Source of the DNA: a virus
Direction: 5' to 3' (one strand)
IMG/VR virus record: IMGVR_UViG_3300032053_000177
Coordinates: 1 to 40,908 of that record
DNA length: 40,908 nucleotides
Positions within the stretch are counted from its first letter, which is position 1, and each line of letters starts with the position of its first letter. A program made the translations under genes and the position numbers. The notes beneath the pieces were generated by a model that was not told where the DNA came from, made no database searches, and was given only the letters and a program-made list of their open reading frames with translations. This document shows, in pieces, positions 29,410-36,086 of this stretch.

Positions 29410-29762
29410 CTATTCCCCTTCCATTCCTTTTCAAGAATAGGTAGATATTTTTTCATTTCAATTTTAGAGATATTCAATCTTTCCCTTTCTTCTTCTATTT
29501 TTTCTTTTAACTTTTCATCAAATATTTCTTTCTTCTTTGTCCATTTTATATATCGTCTACCTTTTGGTGCTTTATAAAAATAGTATTTAAATACCATTTC
29601 TGGTGGAAGTTCAAATTGAATTTCGTTCACCCTGTTTACCATATCTATAAGGGCCCGATCATGGGATAACCATAAAGAAATGATATATGGTGGAAGATCG
29701 CTTTGCTTATAATTCACTTTTTTCTTTTCGAATATAGCATTTAGGACTTCAAATGCTGTCAT
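29406..29762 (-). CDS. Clamp loader small subunit (gp62-like)
   Basis: 118 residues, shorter than T4 gp62 (187). The best match is VFKYYFYKAPKGRRYIKW, corresponding to YLMAAVPRGKRYGKWAK of T4, with the same Pro-x-Gly-x-Arg-Tyr-x-Lys-Trp core. The flanks are helical. Gp62 joins four gp44 subunits to open the clamp. It overlaps gp44 upstream (ATGA) and the Cys gene downstream. The truncated C-terminal part suggests a reduced version. Confidence 0.72.
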   Translation of the reverse strand: MTAFEVLNAIFEKKKVNYKQSDLPPYIISLWLSHDRALIDMVNRVNEIQFELPPEMVFKYYFYKAPKGRRYIKWTKKKEIFDEKLKEKIEEERERLNISKIEMKKYLPILEKEWKGNR

Positions 29763-30661
29763 ACTACACCAAGTTTTAACATATATACAACCATATGCAT
29801 AAAATTTATTTCTTTTATTGCTACAATAGCATCCCTGTATAAATGTTCCCCAATGTGAATGATTGCATCCCCAGGAGATTTAAACTGATCTACGTTATCA
29901 AACATATATTGATATAGTTCTGGATAATTAATAGCAAAAGTTCGAAGATTTTTTCTTATACCTTCAAGGTCATTTACTTTCATCTGTCCTAATATTTCTT
30001 TATATATTTCATTTGATTTTTCTATTTTTATAAGATCAATGGTTTTATTTATTGTATTGTATTGCAAGGTATTTATAATTGATCGAATATCAGGATAAAG
30101 TTTTTTGATTGTATCTACAATCGCTTTCTTATTCATTACTTCGATATTTTCTTTTTCAAGTATTTTTAAACAAAACCCGAATATATCTTTTGCGGGAGGA
30201 TTTCCTAATTCAATAACTTGACAACGAGAAATAAGTTCTGGTAACAATCTGTTCCCATAATTACACATAAAAATAAATCTCGTAATTCTTTGAACAGATT
30301 CAATTAAATCTCTAAGCATTGCTTGTGCATTAATACTTAAATAATCTGCTTCATTCATTATAACAACTTTTAACTTACTTACTCCGAGAGCAGTTGCAAA
30401 TGATTTTACATTATCTCTAACATTATCTATTGACGTTTGATCAGAACAATTTATCTTCATTGAATCAAGTTTAGTCTCTTTAAGAAAGATTTCAGTGAAG
30501 GTTCCTTTACCTACTCCCGCCGGGCCCACTAATAAGATGTTAGGTTTTTCGATAATAATTTTTGCTAACCTTTCTCTTGTATCCGATGGAACGATCATTT
30601 CATTTAAAGTTCTCGGCGCATACTTAAAAGGCCAAAGCGCAGTTTCATCAAATGTTGTCAT
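29759..30661 (-). CDS. Clamp loader ATPase subunit (gp44-like)
   Basis: 300 residues from the ATG at 30661 (AAGGA upstream; the longer frame starts inside a hairpin). AAA+ motifs: WPFKYAPRTLNEMIVP at the N terminus, Walker A GPAGVGKGT (46-54), Walker B VVIMNEADYL, sensor 1 FMCNYGNR and the arginine-finger SRC motif (LISRCQVIEL). T4 gp44 is 319 residues. With gp62 it loads the clamp at primer ends. Translation is coupled to the gp62-like gene. Confidence 0.92.
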   Translation of the reverse strand: MTTFDETALWPFKYAPRTLNEMIVPSDTRERLAKIIIEKPNILLVGPAGVGKGTFTEIFLKETKLDSMKINCSDQTSIDNVRDNVKSFATALGVSKLKVVIMNEADYLSINAQAMLRDLIESVQRITRFIFMCNYGNRLLPELISRCQVIELGNPPAKDIFGFCLKILEKENIEVMNKKAIVDTIKKLYPDIRSIINTLQYNTINKTIDLIKIEKSNEIYKEILGQMKVNDLEGIRKNLRTFAINYPELYQYMFDNVDQFKSPGDAIIHIGEHLYRDAIVAIKEINFMHMVVYMLKLGVV

Positions 30662-30680
30662 TGTTTCCTTCTTTGGTGAG

Positions 30681-30705
30681 ATATGGGGGAGAATCTCCCC
30701 CATAT
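30681..30705 (-). other. Intercistronic hairpin between HU and clamp-loader genes
   Basis: A perfect inverted repeat ATATGGGGG-AGAATCT-CCCCCATAT (loop can pair further) with no T run. It lies 20 bases upstream of the gp44-like start. It may slow read-through, mark RNA processing or stabilise the upstream HU mRNA. Confidence 0.6.
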
Positions 30706-30718
30706 TAATAATGATAGA

Positions 30719-31030
30719 TTATTCCGCTTCTTCGCTTACCGTTTCTGACGCTACAGTACCTTTTACCAACTCTTTTAAGGCACGGGCCGCTTTAAATCTG
30801 GGAACAATCCTTTCTGGAACTTCTACAGATTCCCCTGTTCGTGGATTACGAGCAGTTCTGGCGGGTTTATTAACCGCAATGAAGCTACCAAAATCAACCA
30901 CCGTAACCTTACCTTCATTTATCATACCGTCTGTGATACGACTAAAGATAATAGATACAGCGTTTTTTGCCTGTGTCTTGGAAATTCCAAGCTCAGCCGC
31001 TAAATCAACAACTAAATCAGCTTTGTTCAT
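30719..31030 (-). CDS. HU/IHF-family DNA-binding protein
   Basis: 103 residues from the ATG at 31030, 9 bases after AGGAGG. MNKADLVVDLAAELGISKTQ is the N-terminal helix pair, VTVVDFGSFIAVNKPAR the first beta arm region, TARNPRTGESVEVPER the DNA-intercalating arm (with the R-N-P core) and PRFKAARALKELV the final helix. HU proteins bend DNA and compact genomes. The C terminus has an extra acidic tail (SETVSEEAE). Codon use is more GC-rich than its surroundings, indicating strong expression. Confidence 0.92.
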   Translation of the reverse strand: MNKADLVVDLAAELGISKTQAKNAVSIIFSRITDGMINEGKVTVVDFGSFIAVNKPARTARNPRTGESVEVPERIVPRFKAARALKELVKGTVASETVSEEAE

Positions 31031-31077
31031 GAATAACATCCTCCTGTTATTATTTGGCAACAGCCATATTCTTCATT

Positions 31078-31106
31078 ATTATATATCATTTAAATTCAAA
31101 TGTAAA
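31078..31106 (-). promoter_or_regulatory. Promoter of HU gene
   Basis: TTTACA (31106-31101), 17-base spacer, TATAAT (31083-31078), reading left. The -35 box and the following ten bases mirror those of the plus-strand promoter at 31196. Confidence 0.8.
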
Positions 31107-31195
31107 CATTATATAATCTTGTTTTTCAAAAATATAATAAAAACTATTGCGGGATAACGATAATATATTATTGAAATAATTTTTCTATCTTTATG

Positions 31196-31224
31196 TTTAC
31201 ATTTGAATTTCAATATGATATACT
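31196..31224 (+). promoter_or_regulatory. Promoter of KTSC gene
   Basis: TTTACA at 31196-31201, 17-base spacer ending ATATGA, TATACT at 31219-31224. It is divergent from the HU promoter; ATTCAAATGTAAACAT and its exact complement occur in the two. Confidence 0.8.
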
Positions 31225-31265
31225 GTATTTAAATTCGCAAATAGAAATAGGAGGCGAGAAAAATT

Positions 31266-31472
31266 ATGAGAGTAAAATCAAGTGCAGTAAAAAGTGTGAA
31301 ATATGATCAGGATTCTCATACCCTGACCATTGCTTTCAAAGGCAGTGGAAGAAGTTACCAGTATTTTGATGTGTCCAAGAGGACATTTGATCGTTTGGTA
31401 AATTCTGAATCAAAAGGCTCTTTCGTAAATAAGTGGATTACTCCACGCTACGATTATATGCCGTTGGTGTAA
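31266..31472 (+). CDS. KTSC-domain protein 1
   Basis: 68 residues. SSAVKSVKYDQDSHTLTIAF, then GRSYQYFDVSKRTFDRLVN and SESKGSFVNKWI match the KTSC domain (S ... V-x-Y-D ... L-x-V-x-F-x-x-G-x-x-Y-x-Y-x-V ... S-x-G-x-F-x-N). This small beta-rich domain is common in phages and bacteria and has no settled function. AGGAGG lies upstream of the ATG. It is a monocistronic unit with its own promoter and a strong terminator. A second KTSC gene is at 37324-37581. Confidence 0.87.
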   Translation: MRVKSSAVKSVKYDQDSHTLTIAFKGSGRSYQYFDVSKRTFDRLVNSESKGSFVNKWITPRYDYMPLV

Positions 31473-31494
31473 TTACCTACATATAGGTATAAAA

Positions 31495-31518
31495 AAAGGG
31501 AACGAAAGTTCCCTTTTT
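31495..31518 (+). terminator. Terminator of KTSC gene
   Basis: Hairpin GGGAAC-GAAA-GTTCCC with a GNRA tetraloop, A run before and T run after, so it can work in both directions between the converging KTSC gene and the minus-strand genes. Confidence 0.9.
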
Positions 31519-31620
31519 TGTTTTATAGGCAGCGGTATCGGGGATCATCGCTATTTAACTCATTCCGATACCCTTTTCTCTGCTAACGAAACCCGTATAC
31601 AGGTATAGTCAGATAGCCTT

Positions 31621-31770
31621 TTATTTTTCTGCTGGTGTAGAAAACCACTCTACCGCTTTCTCTCGTTTCCTTTTATATCCCTTATCACCCTTTTGTGTTC
31701 CGATTGGGCGACTCGCTTTATGAGAAACAGGAATCCTTGTCTTTATACGATCCTTTTTTGTCTTGCTCAT
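31621..31770 (-). CDS. Small basic hypothetical protein (49 aa)
   Basis: A short frame starting MSKTKKDRIKTRIPVSHKAS and ending AVEWFSTPAEK, with about one third Lys/Arg in the first 38 residues. GGAG lies 8 bases before the ATG at 31770, and the ATG follows the stop of the upstream gene by one base. It is probably nucleic-acid-binding by composition only. Confidence 0.6.
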   Translation of the reverse strand: MSKTKKDRIKTRIPVSHKASRPIGTQKGDKGYKRKREKAVEWFSTPAEK

Positions 31771-31771
31771 T

Positions 31772-32110
31772 TTACACTCTCCTATCGACATTTTTACCCT
31801 TTGGGGGTTTAGTTTGATTTTTGTATTCTCGAAGTTTTACATATCTTTTCCCTTCATCATATAAAGGGCTTGATACAAAACTTACTTTCCTAATACTCGA
31901 AAAATATTTAGATAAATCATAATAATGAATTTTTAAACTAAATAACCCTTGACCTCTTACATAAATTGTATATTCATATTCCCCTTTGAATTTTCCTCGC
32001 ATCATTTTATCTGATTTTATAACAACACCAATTCGACCTTTTACTTTTTGATTTCCCATAGCAAATGTTACAAGCGTTCCAGGTGTTAAACAAACAATAG
32101 TTTTCCACAT
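31772..32110 (-). CDS. C-terminal part of frameshifted J-domain-like protein
   Basis: 112 residues from the first ATG in this frame: LTPGTLVTFAMGNQKVKGRI and YEYTIYVRGQGLFSL indicate a small beta-barrel of the kind seen in KOW- or SH3-like domains. The frame is open well upstream of the ATG, back to the poly-G/poly-T run at 32241-32251, and joins the J-domain-like fragment at 32229-32399 if one base is removed there. No good ribosome site precedes the ATG at 32110, so it is more likely the tail of a longer protein than a free-standing gene. Confidence 0.6.
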   Translation of the reverse strand: MWKTIVCLTPGTLVTFAMGNQKVKGRIGVVIKSDKMMRGKFKGEYEYTIYVRGQGLFSLKIHYYDLSKYFSSIRKVSFVSSPLYDEGKRYVKLREYKNQTKPPKGKNVDRRV

Positions 32111-32228
32111 ATCCGACTTTTCAACAAATGTAGTCCAAAAATTATCCTCCCATTTATTTGATGATTTGAAGGGATCGGAAAACTTAAAAGGATCGGAAAT
32201 TTTTTTCTTATCTTGAAGAAATGGAAAA

Positions 32229-32399
32229 TTATTTCTTGATAAAAAACCCCCATTTTATTCCAAGATTAATCAAAGAAAAGATATCACCCTTTACCAAATT
32301 CAACTCCTGCGTTTTTTTGGTAGCATTAAAAACATTAGGGTTTAAATCAGGATGTACTTTTCTTACAAGAAATCTATAAATTTCTATTGATGTTGTCAT
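32229..32399 (-). CDS. N-terminal J-domain-like fragment, frameshifted
   Basis: 56 residues: MTTSIEIYRFLVRKVHPDLN followed by a helix with TQELNLVKGDIFSLINL and GIKWG. The H-P-D tripeptide between two helices is the hallmark of DnaJ-type J-domains, which stimulate Hsp70. The frame ends at a TAA shortly after the run of five G and six T at 32251-32241; losing one base there continues it into the frame of 31772-32110, giving a protein of about 200 residues. The ATG overlaps the end of the upstream gene by 26 bases. Confidence 0.55.
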   Translation of the reverse strand: MTTSIEIYRFLVRKVHPDLNPNVFNATKKTQELNLVKGDIFSLINLGIKWGFFIKK

Positions 32400-32664
32400 T
32401 GATTTTTTTCTCTTCTACTATTGGATTTTGAAGATGTTTCCAGCATAAACCGATACCAAAACCAAAAACCCGAATCACAACAGCCCATTCCCATTCCCAA
32501 TTTTTATTAGGACGATAGAGGAAAGAGGTTGGAGCAAAAAAACCTTTTGTCATTTTTGACCATTGAAAATCTATCCAATAAAATTGTATTGAAAGTTTAT
32601 CAATAAAAAAGGTAATTCTGTCTCTATCTACCGATACATGTCTGCTGGAATAATAAGGTTTCAT
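32374..32664 (-). CDS. Hypothetical protein, aromatic-rich
   Basis: 96 residues starting MKPYYSSRHVSVDRDRITFF, with many Trp/Phe/Tyr (WEWEWAVVIRVFGFGIGLCW), suggesting a compact beta-sheet protein that might touch membranes. It begins 2 bases after the stop of the zinc protein upstream. No family recognised. Confidence 0.6.
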   Translation of the reverse strand: MKPYYSSRHVSVDRDRITFFIDKLSIQFYWIDFQWSKMTKGFFAPTSFLYRPNKNWEWEWAVVIRVFGFGIGLCWKHLQNPIVEEKKINDNINRNL

Positions 32665-32666
32665 TA

Positions 32667-33089
32667 TTACTTTTCCTTTTTATATGATGGACAAAAAATT
32701 GTGGTAAATGCGCTTTGCTTACATTTCTTAAAACATTTTACGCATTTTTTATTCAGTTTCATCCACCAATGTTTTTCAATTCTCTTCGGAGTAAGTTTCC
32801 CTTCCAATAAAATAACCTTGGGAATTTTCTTGGATTTTTTTACCCTCTTAGGTAATTTGAATTTGATATAAAGGCGATTTACTTCCCATTTGTCCAGAAG
32901 AGAAGATTCTTTCACCTTAATCTGAGTTTTTTTAATCCATAAAGCGGAAGTGATAAAACATTTCTTTTTTGCGTCTGAAAGAGATTTGATCCTTTCGGTA
33001 GAATAAGCAAAATCTCTTTTTCCACCAAAACGACCTTTAAACCATCTCGACCCTCTTTTAAAAATTACCGGAGTGCCTTTTTTCAACAT
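32667..33089 (-). CDS. Phage zinc protein, paralogue of the one at 16423-16827
   Basis: 140 residues. VIFKRGSRWFKGRFGGKRD (N terminus), KWEVNRLYIKFK (middle) and CVKCFKKCKQSAF ... C (C terminus) align with the protein at 16423 throughout. The Cys spacing C-x2-C-x3-C-KQS ... C is shared. It is more basic than its paralogue, with a Lys-rich linker. It overlaps the stop of the zinc-ribbon gene upstream. Function unknown. Confidence 0.7.
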   Translation of the reverse strand: MLKKGTPVIFKRGSRWFKGRFGGKRDFAYSTERIKSLSDAKKKCFITSALWIKKTQIKVKESSLLDKWEVNRLYIKFKLPKRVKKSKKIPKVILLEGKLTPKRIEKHWWMKLNKKCVKCFKKCKQSAFTTIFCPSYKKEK

Positions 33090-33229
33090 TATTTTTTCTC
33101 CTTTAGTTTATCATAAACTTCTTTTGGCAAATATTTACCGCCGCATTTACAAGATGAAGGATGGATAAATTTTCTACTAATATACCATCCACCGCACCTA
33201 AAACAAATATATCTTTTTTTATCAAACAT
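33089..33229 (-). CDS. Small zinc-ribbon protein (46 aa)
   Basis: MFDKKRYICFRCGGWYISRK followed by SSCKCGGKYLPKE: a C-x2-C and C-x-C zinc ribbon with Lys-rich ends. The ATG at 33229 follows AGAGAG; an ATG four codons earlier is possible. It is the first gene after the promoter at 33261-33290. Confidence 0.6.
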   Translation of the reverse strand: MFDKKRYICFRCGGWYISRKFIHPSSCKCGGKYLPKEVYDKLKEKK

Positions 33230-33260
33230 TTTTTCTCTCTTCATTTTCACTTTATAATAC

Positions 33261-33290
33261 AGTATATCACACAATGCTTTTCTATGTCAA
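33261..33290 (-). promoter_or_regulatory. Promoter, TTGACA-18-TATACT
   Basis: TTGACA (33290-33285), 18-base spacer, TATACT (33266-33261), reading left into the zinc-protein genes. It is divergent from the promoter at 33391. Confidence 0.7.
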
Positions 33291-33317
33291 GTAAAAAATA
33301 AATTATTTTATCTATAA

Positions 33318-33397
33318 ATAACCTCTTGATATTATTATAAAAGAAAGTTTTCGACAGATAACCTATTGATATTATTATGAAAGAAAGTTCTTGACAA
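33318..33397 (+). repeat. Tandem 40-bp repeat upstream of promoter
   Basis: Two copies of a 40-base unit, each with ATAACCT, TTGATATTATTAT and AAAGAAAGTT, ending TCGACA (copy 1) and TTGACA (copy 2, the real -35 box). A related copy precedes the -35 box at 35517. The AT-rich core may act as an UP element or activator site. Confidence 0.7.
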
Positions 33398-33419
33398 AAG
33401 TTTTGAATTTTGATATAAT
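33391..33419 (+). promoter_or_regulatory. Promoter, TTGACA-17-TATAAT
   Basis: TTGACA at 33391-33396, 17-base spacer ending TTTTGA, TATAAT at 33414-33419. It matches consensus perfectly and drives the gene at 33448. Confidence 0.85.
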
Positions 33420-33447
33420 AAGGATACATTCAATGAGAAAGGAAAAT

Positions 33448-33921
33448 ATGGAAATCAAAAATGGTCAATTAGAAAAATCCAATGTTATCAAATACTTATT
33501 CGCTGGAAATTCTACCACGACAGTTCTCAATGAACAATCTGGGAATAGATTTACCTTCAAAATCACGGAGTTAGGTCGTGCAATTCCTGAAACAAAAAAA
33601 GAGCATAATAATAATGTTGGAAATCTTTTTTTCATCAAAGTTTTAACAGGACAGGACAATAATACTGATTATCGGTTTATTGGTTCTGTAAGTAAGCGGA
33701 ATAACAAGTATTATTTCAAATATTCTTCAAAAGCAAAAATTTCTGCTGATGCCCAATCTGTAAGAGCATTTACCTGGATTGTAAACAAACTTGAAACCGA
33801 TCAAGTACCTGATTTTATTACTTTTTATCACGAAGGTCGATGCGGTCGCTGTGGAAAGAAATTGACGGCTCCTGAAAGCGTTTCAAGCGGATATGGTCCC
33901 GAATGTATTCAGGTAATTTGA
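33448..33921 (+). CDS. DUF6011-type zinc protein
   Basis: 157 residues from the ATG at 33448, after AAAGGAAAAT. The first 110 residues are beta-rich (RFTFKITEL, FFIKVLTG, YRFIGSVSKRNNKYYFKY). The C terminus holds GRCGRCGKKLTAPESVSSGY then GPEC, the pattern of the small zinc domain DUF6011 found in phages and plasmids (C-x2-C ... G-x-G-x-x-C). An ssDNA- or protein-binding role is plausible, but none is established. It is the first gene of the plus-strand block. Confidence 0.8.
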   Translation: MEIKNGQLEKSNVIKYLFAGNSTTTVLNEQSGNRFTFKITELGRAIPETKKEHNNNVGNLFFIKVLTGQDNNTDYRFIGSVSKRNNKYYFKYSSKAKISADAQSVRAFTWIVNKLETDQVPDFITFYHEGRCGRCGKKLTAPESVSSGYGPECIQVI

Positions 33922-33933
33922 TGCATTTTTTTC

Positions 33934-33962
33934 TTGACAAACATTCTGAAAAATGTTATAAT
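33934..33962 (+). promoter_or_regulatory. Promoter, TTGACA-17-TATAAT
   Basis: TTGACA at 33934-33939, 17-base spacer, TATAAT at 33957-33962. It drives the short genes from 33993. Confidence 0.83.
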
Positions 33963-33992
33963 AGATATAGAAAGTGAGGAAAAAAAGAAAAA

Positions 33993-34160
33993 ATGAATAA
34001 AAAAACTCTCGCAAAAACAATCGAAGAGGCACTTGAAGATGCAAGAAAACCGGAAAATCAAAACATCATCAAAGATGATGAAGACCTTTCGCATTTTCTT
34101 GCGGGATGGTTGAGGGGAGCAGTAAATCAAAATCTTATAAGCGATTGGAGAAAAAAATAA
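33993..34160 (+). CDS. Small hypothetical protein (55 aa)
   Basis: MNKKTLAKTIEEALEDARKP then DDEDLSHFLAGWLRGAVNQN, helical and acidic with a basic end. AGTGAGGAAAAAAAG precedes the ATG. Its stop shares one base with the next ATG (TAATG), and its last codons supply the GGAG for that gene. No family recognised. Confidence 0.6.
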   Translation: MNKKTLAKTIEEALEDARKPENQNIIKDDEDLSHFLAGWLRGAVNQNLISDWRKK

Positions 34161-34387
34161 TGGTAGTCGAAAAAAATATTTTTTATACGTTCGATGAAAA
34201 AGAAGGAAAGAAAAATCTGTATAAGAAATTTGATTATATTTGGGATAATAGATATGAAACGGGAATTTGTTCTGTTTATTGTTTTTCAAGAGATGATTTT
34301 GTAAACCTGCTTGAAGAATGGAATAGAAAAGGATCATTGACCAAATATACAAACGCTAACATTTGGAATTATAGGGAGAAAATATAA
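34160..34387 (+). CDS. Small hypothetical protein (75 aa)
   Basis: Starts MVVEKNIFYTFDEKEGKKN and continues with a Tyr/Trp/Asn-rich segment (ICSVYCFSRDDFVNLLEEW). The longer frame starting at 34106 overlaps the previous gene and is not credible. The stop overlaps the next ATG (TAATG). No family recognised. Confidence 0.6.
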   Translation: MVVEKNIFYTFDEKEGKKNLYKKFDYIWDNRYETGICSVYCFSRDDFVNLLEEWNRKGSLTKYTNANIWNYREKI

Positions 34388-34794
34388 TGGATATCAAAGA
34401 AATCGCTTCTGGAATTAAAACTCAATTGAAAAAAGAATTTCCTACATGTGTTTTTTCGGTAGGATGCAAGCGTTATTCTGGTGGGCAATCTCTCAATATT
34501 TCTTTGATGAAAGGCCCTTTTTCTGTTTTCGAAAAAGATGTAACTACGAATGGTTATAAAATCGAAAAATTCCATGCCCAATTGAATCAGTATCAATTTA
34601 ATGATGTCAATGATGAACGTATTAGCAATGGTGTTTATCTAACTCAAAAGGCATGGGATGTTATGAAACGAGCATATGATCTTACCAAGAAACATAATTG
34701 GGACAGGTCTGATATTCAAACTGATTATTTTGATGTTAATTTCTATCTTCATCTTCATATCGGAAAATGGGATAATCCTTATAAGGTAATTTAG
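34387..34794 (+). CDS. LPD29-like conserved phage protein
   Basis: 135 residues. IKTQLKKEFPTCVFSVGCKR followed by YSGGQSLNISLMKGP is the pattern of the large polyvalent protein-associated domain 29 (a helix, then F-S-V-x ... Y-S-G-G-x-S-L-x-I-x-W/L). This domain is frequent in phage and plasmid polyproteins and as a stand-alone gene. A second half (QYQFNDVNDERISNGVYL ... DVNFYLHLHIGKW) is conserved-looking but unassigned. The start overlaps the previous stop. Confidence 0.65.
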   Translation: MDIKEIASGIKTQLKKEFPTCVFSVGCKRYSGGQSLNISLMKGPFSVFEKDVTTNGYKIEKFHAQLNQYQFNDVNDERISNGVYLTQKAWDVMKRAYDLTKKHNWDRSDIQTDYFDVNFYLHLHIGKWDNPYKVI

Positions 34795-34796
34795 TT

Positions 34797-35044
34797 ATGA
34801 GAAAAGCATCACAAATCTTCGAATTTATGTATGCGGTTTTTTGTCGATAATTTCACTTGGAACGGGTTTTACCATTTTTACATTCTATGATAAAATGAAC
34901 ACCGTTCCAAATGAATTAATGTTTTGCTGTATTTTTTTTATTATTATTTTTTTTGTGATATCCATTTTCAACTGGATAATGGAAGTCAAAAATGATTTTC
35001 TTTGGTTTACCAAGGATAATTTTAACCCGTTTTATAAGGAGTAA
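34797..35044 (+). pseudogene. Two-span membrane protein with a one-base shift in a T run
   Basis: The ATG at 34797 opens MRKASQIFEFMYAVFCR and then hits TAA. Adding one T to the run at 34838-34843 would join it to the long frame LSIISLGTGFTIFTFYDKMN ... FFIIIFFVISIFNWIM, ending at 35044. Together they give about 82 residues with two membrane helices. The second frame alone has no ATG or ribosome site near its start. It is either a real mutation or a homopolymer sequencing error. Confidence 0.6.
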
Positions 35045-35048
35045 AAAA

Positions 35049-35282
35049 ATGACAACTGATTATTACGCATTTCAAACGATGGAAGGTCATACAAAAGAAG
35101 ATGGAACGATTGAGGTTTTTGTTTATACAAACGACAATCTTGATCTTGGATATCCTAATGAACGAGCATCCTGGGATTTTATTTGTAAAACCAAGGAAGC
35201 GTTTATTGGTCGATGCGGAAACACCCGCTTTGGTTGTTCTGGAATCATGGTTACTGTAACCCTGGATGGGAAAAAAGTATAA
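35049..35282 (+). CDS. Small hypothetical protein (77 aa)
   Basis: MTTDYYAFQTMEGHTKEDGT, beta-rich, with GRCGNTRFGCSG near the end (two Cys) and a final strand MVTVTLDGKKV. AAGGAG lies 7 bases before the ATG at 35049. The longer frame upstream overlaps the membrane gene and was rejected. No family recognised. Confidence 0.62.
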   Translation: MTTDYYAFQTMEGHTKEDGTIEVFVYTNDNLDLGYPNERASWDFICKTKEAFIGRCGNTRFGCSGIMVTVTLDGKKV

Positions 35283-35295
35283 TGAGAGAAATAAA

Positions 35296-35403
35296 ATGGG
35301 AATTAGCATAAAAAAATTATTTTTGGGTTTTTTATATGGGATAATCATTGCAATCGGGCTTTATTATCTTTTATTTGAACCCTTGGGCTTTGGTCTTAGA
35401 TAG
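35296..35403 (+). CDS. Small single-span membrane protein (35 aa)
   Basis: MGISIKKLFLGFLYGIIIAI then GLYYLLFEPLGFGLR: positively charged start, one membrane helix. GAGAG lies before the ATG at 35296. It ends the operon that starts at 33993. Function unknown. Confidence 0.5.
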   Translation: MGISIKKLFLGFLYGIIIAIGLYYLLFEPLGFGLR

Positions 35404-35448
35404 GTCGCCAGAGCCCGTAGAATGACCTGTGGCGGGTCTTCTTTTACA

Positions 35449-35469
35449 GGGTAATGGCAACCATTACCC
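35449..35469 (+). other. Perfect 9-bp hairpin in intergenic gap
   Basis: GGGTAATGG-CAA-CCATTACCC, without a T run. The gap 35404-35516 also holds a GC-rich stretch that could fold weakly (GACC ... GGTC followed by TTCTTTT). It may be the terminator region of the 33993-35403 operon. Confidence 0.5.
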
Positions 35470-35516
35470 CCCGAAACACCCTTCTATCTTATTGATATTA
35501 TTCATAAAAATAGTTC

Positions 35517-35545
35517 TTGACATATTCCCTGAAATTTGGTATAAT
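35517..35545 (+). promoter_or_regulatory. Promoter, TTGACA-17-TATAAT
   Basis: TTGACA at 35517-35522, 17-base spacer, TATAAT at 35540-35545, preceded by an AT-rich copy of the element repeated at 33318-33397. It drives the genes from 35568. Confidence 0.85.
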
Positions 35546-35567
35546 AAGTATAGAAAGTGAGGAAAAA

Positions 35568-35780
35568 ATGACTGGATGGAATGTTTGGTTGAATGGTAAA
35601 TTGATTGACAAGGTTTTTTATGTTGACGGATTTTCTTCTGAAGAAGTCAAAGAAAGTTTGGTAGATCATGACGCCTACAATCCCAATATCAAAGTGAGAA
35701 AAGAAAAAAAATACGATTATTTTATTGAATATCAAGGTCGTTATTGTTGTTGTGAAGATTATCCCTGCTGTGGTCATTGA
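35568..35780 (+). CDS. Small hypothetical protein with Cys-rich C terminus
   Basis: 70 residues: MTGWNVWLNGKLIDKVFYVD, a helix SSEEVKESLVDHDAYNP, a strand DYFIEYQGRYCCCEDYPCCG, His end. Five Cys in the last 15 residues could bind metal or form a cluster. GAGG lies 6 bases upstream of the ATG. The fold resembles small phage proteins of unknown function. Confidence 0.62.
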   Translation: MTGWNVWLNGKLIDKVFYVDGFSSEEVKESLVDHDAYNPNIKVRKEKKYDYFIEYQGRYCCCEDYPCCGH

Positions 35781-35826
35781 TTCTAAAACAATTAGAAAAA
35801 CATAATCAAGAAAGGAAAAAAATAAA

Positions 35827-36084
35827 ATGAACGAAAAGATTTATGTTTACAGTGTCGAGAGAGGCGTTAGAACGCTAAAAGAAGGGATCACTCTTGAAAA
35901 ATATCGTGACAGCCATATTTTTTCTGTTCCGCCTGTGAAATGTAAGAAACCGCCCTCTATGAAGACTTTGGAAAAGTGGTCGATGGATGGAGTAGCAAAA
36001 GCACTTGACGGATGCAAAGTTGAGCCCGATGGGTATTGTTCTCACGGTTTGCCTTCTTGGCTGCTTGCTCTTGGATACATATAA
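35827..36084 (+). CDS. Small hypothetical protein
   Basis: 85 residues starting MNEKIYVYSVERGVRTLKEG, with a helix-turn-helix-like middle (PSMKTLEKWSMDGVAKALDG) and the end GYCSHGLPSWLLALGYI. AAAGGAAAAAAATAAA precedes the ATG. It is co-transcribed with the SWIM gene that follows 2 bases later. No family recognised. Confidence 0.62.
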   Translation: MNEKIYVYSVERGVRTLKEGITLEKYRDSHIFSVPPVKCKKPPSMKTLEKWSMDGVAKALDGCKVEPDGYCSHGLPSWLLALGYI

Positions 36085-36086
36085 AA

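Noticed and set aside
30661-30703. Earlier start for the gp44-like gene at 30703
   Set aside because: It would begin inside the hairpin at 30681-30705 and lacks a ribosome site; the ATG at 30661 has AAGGA and matches the family N terminus.
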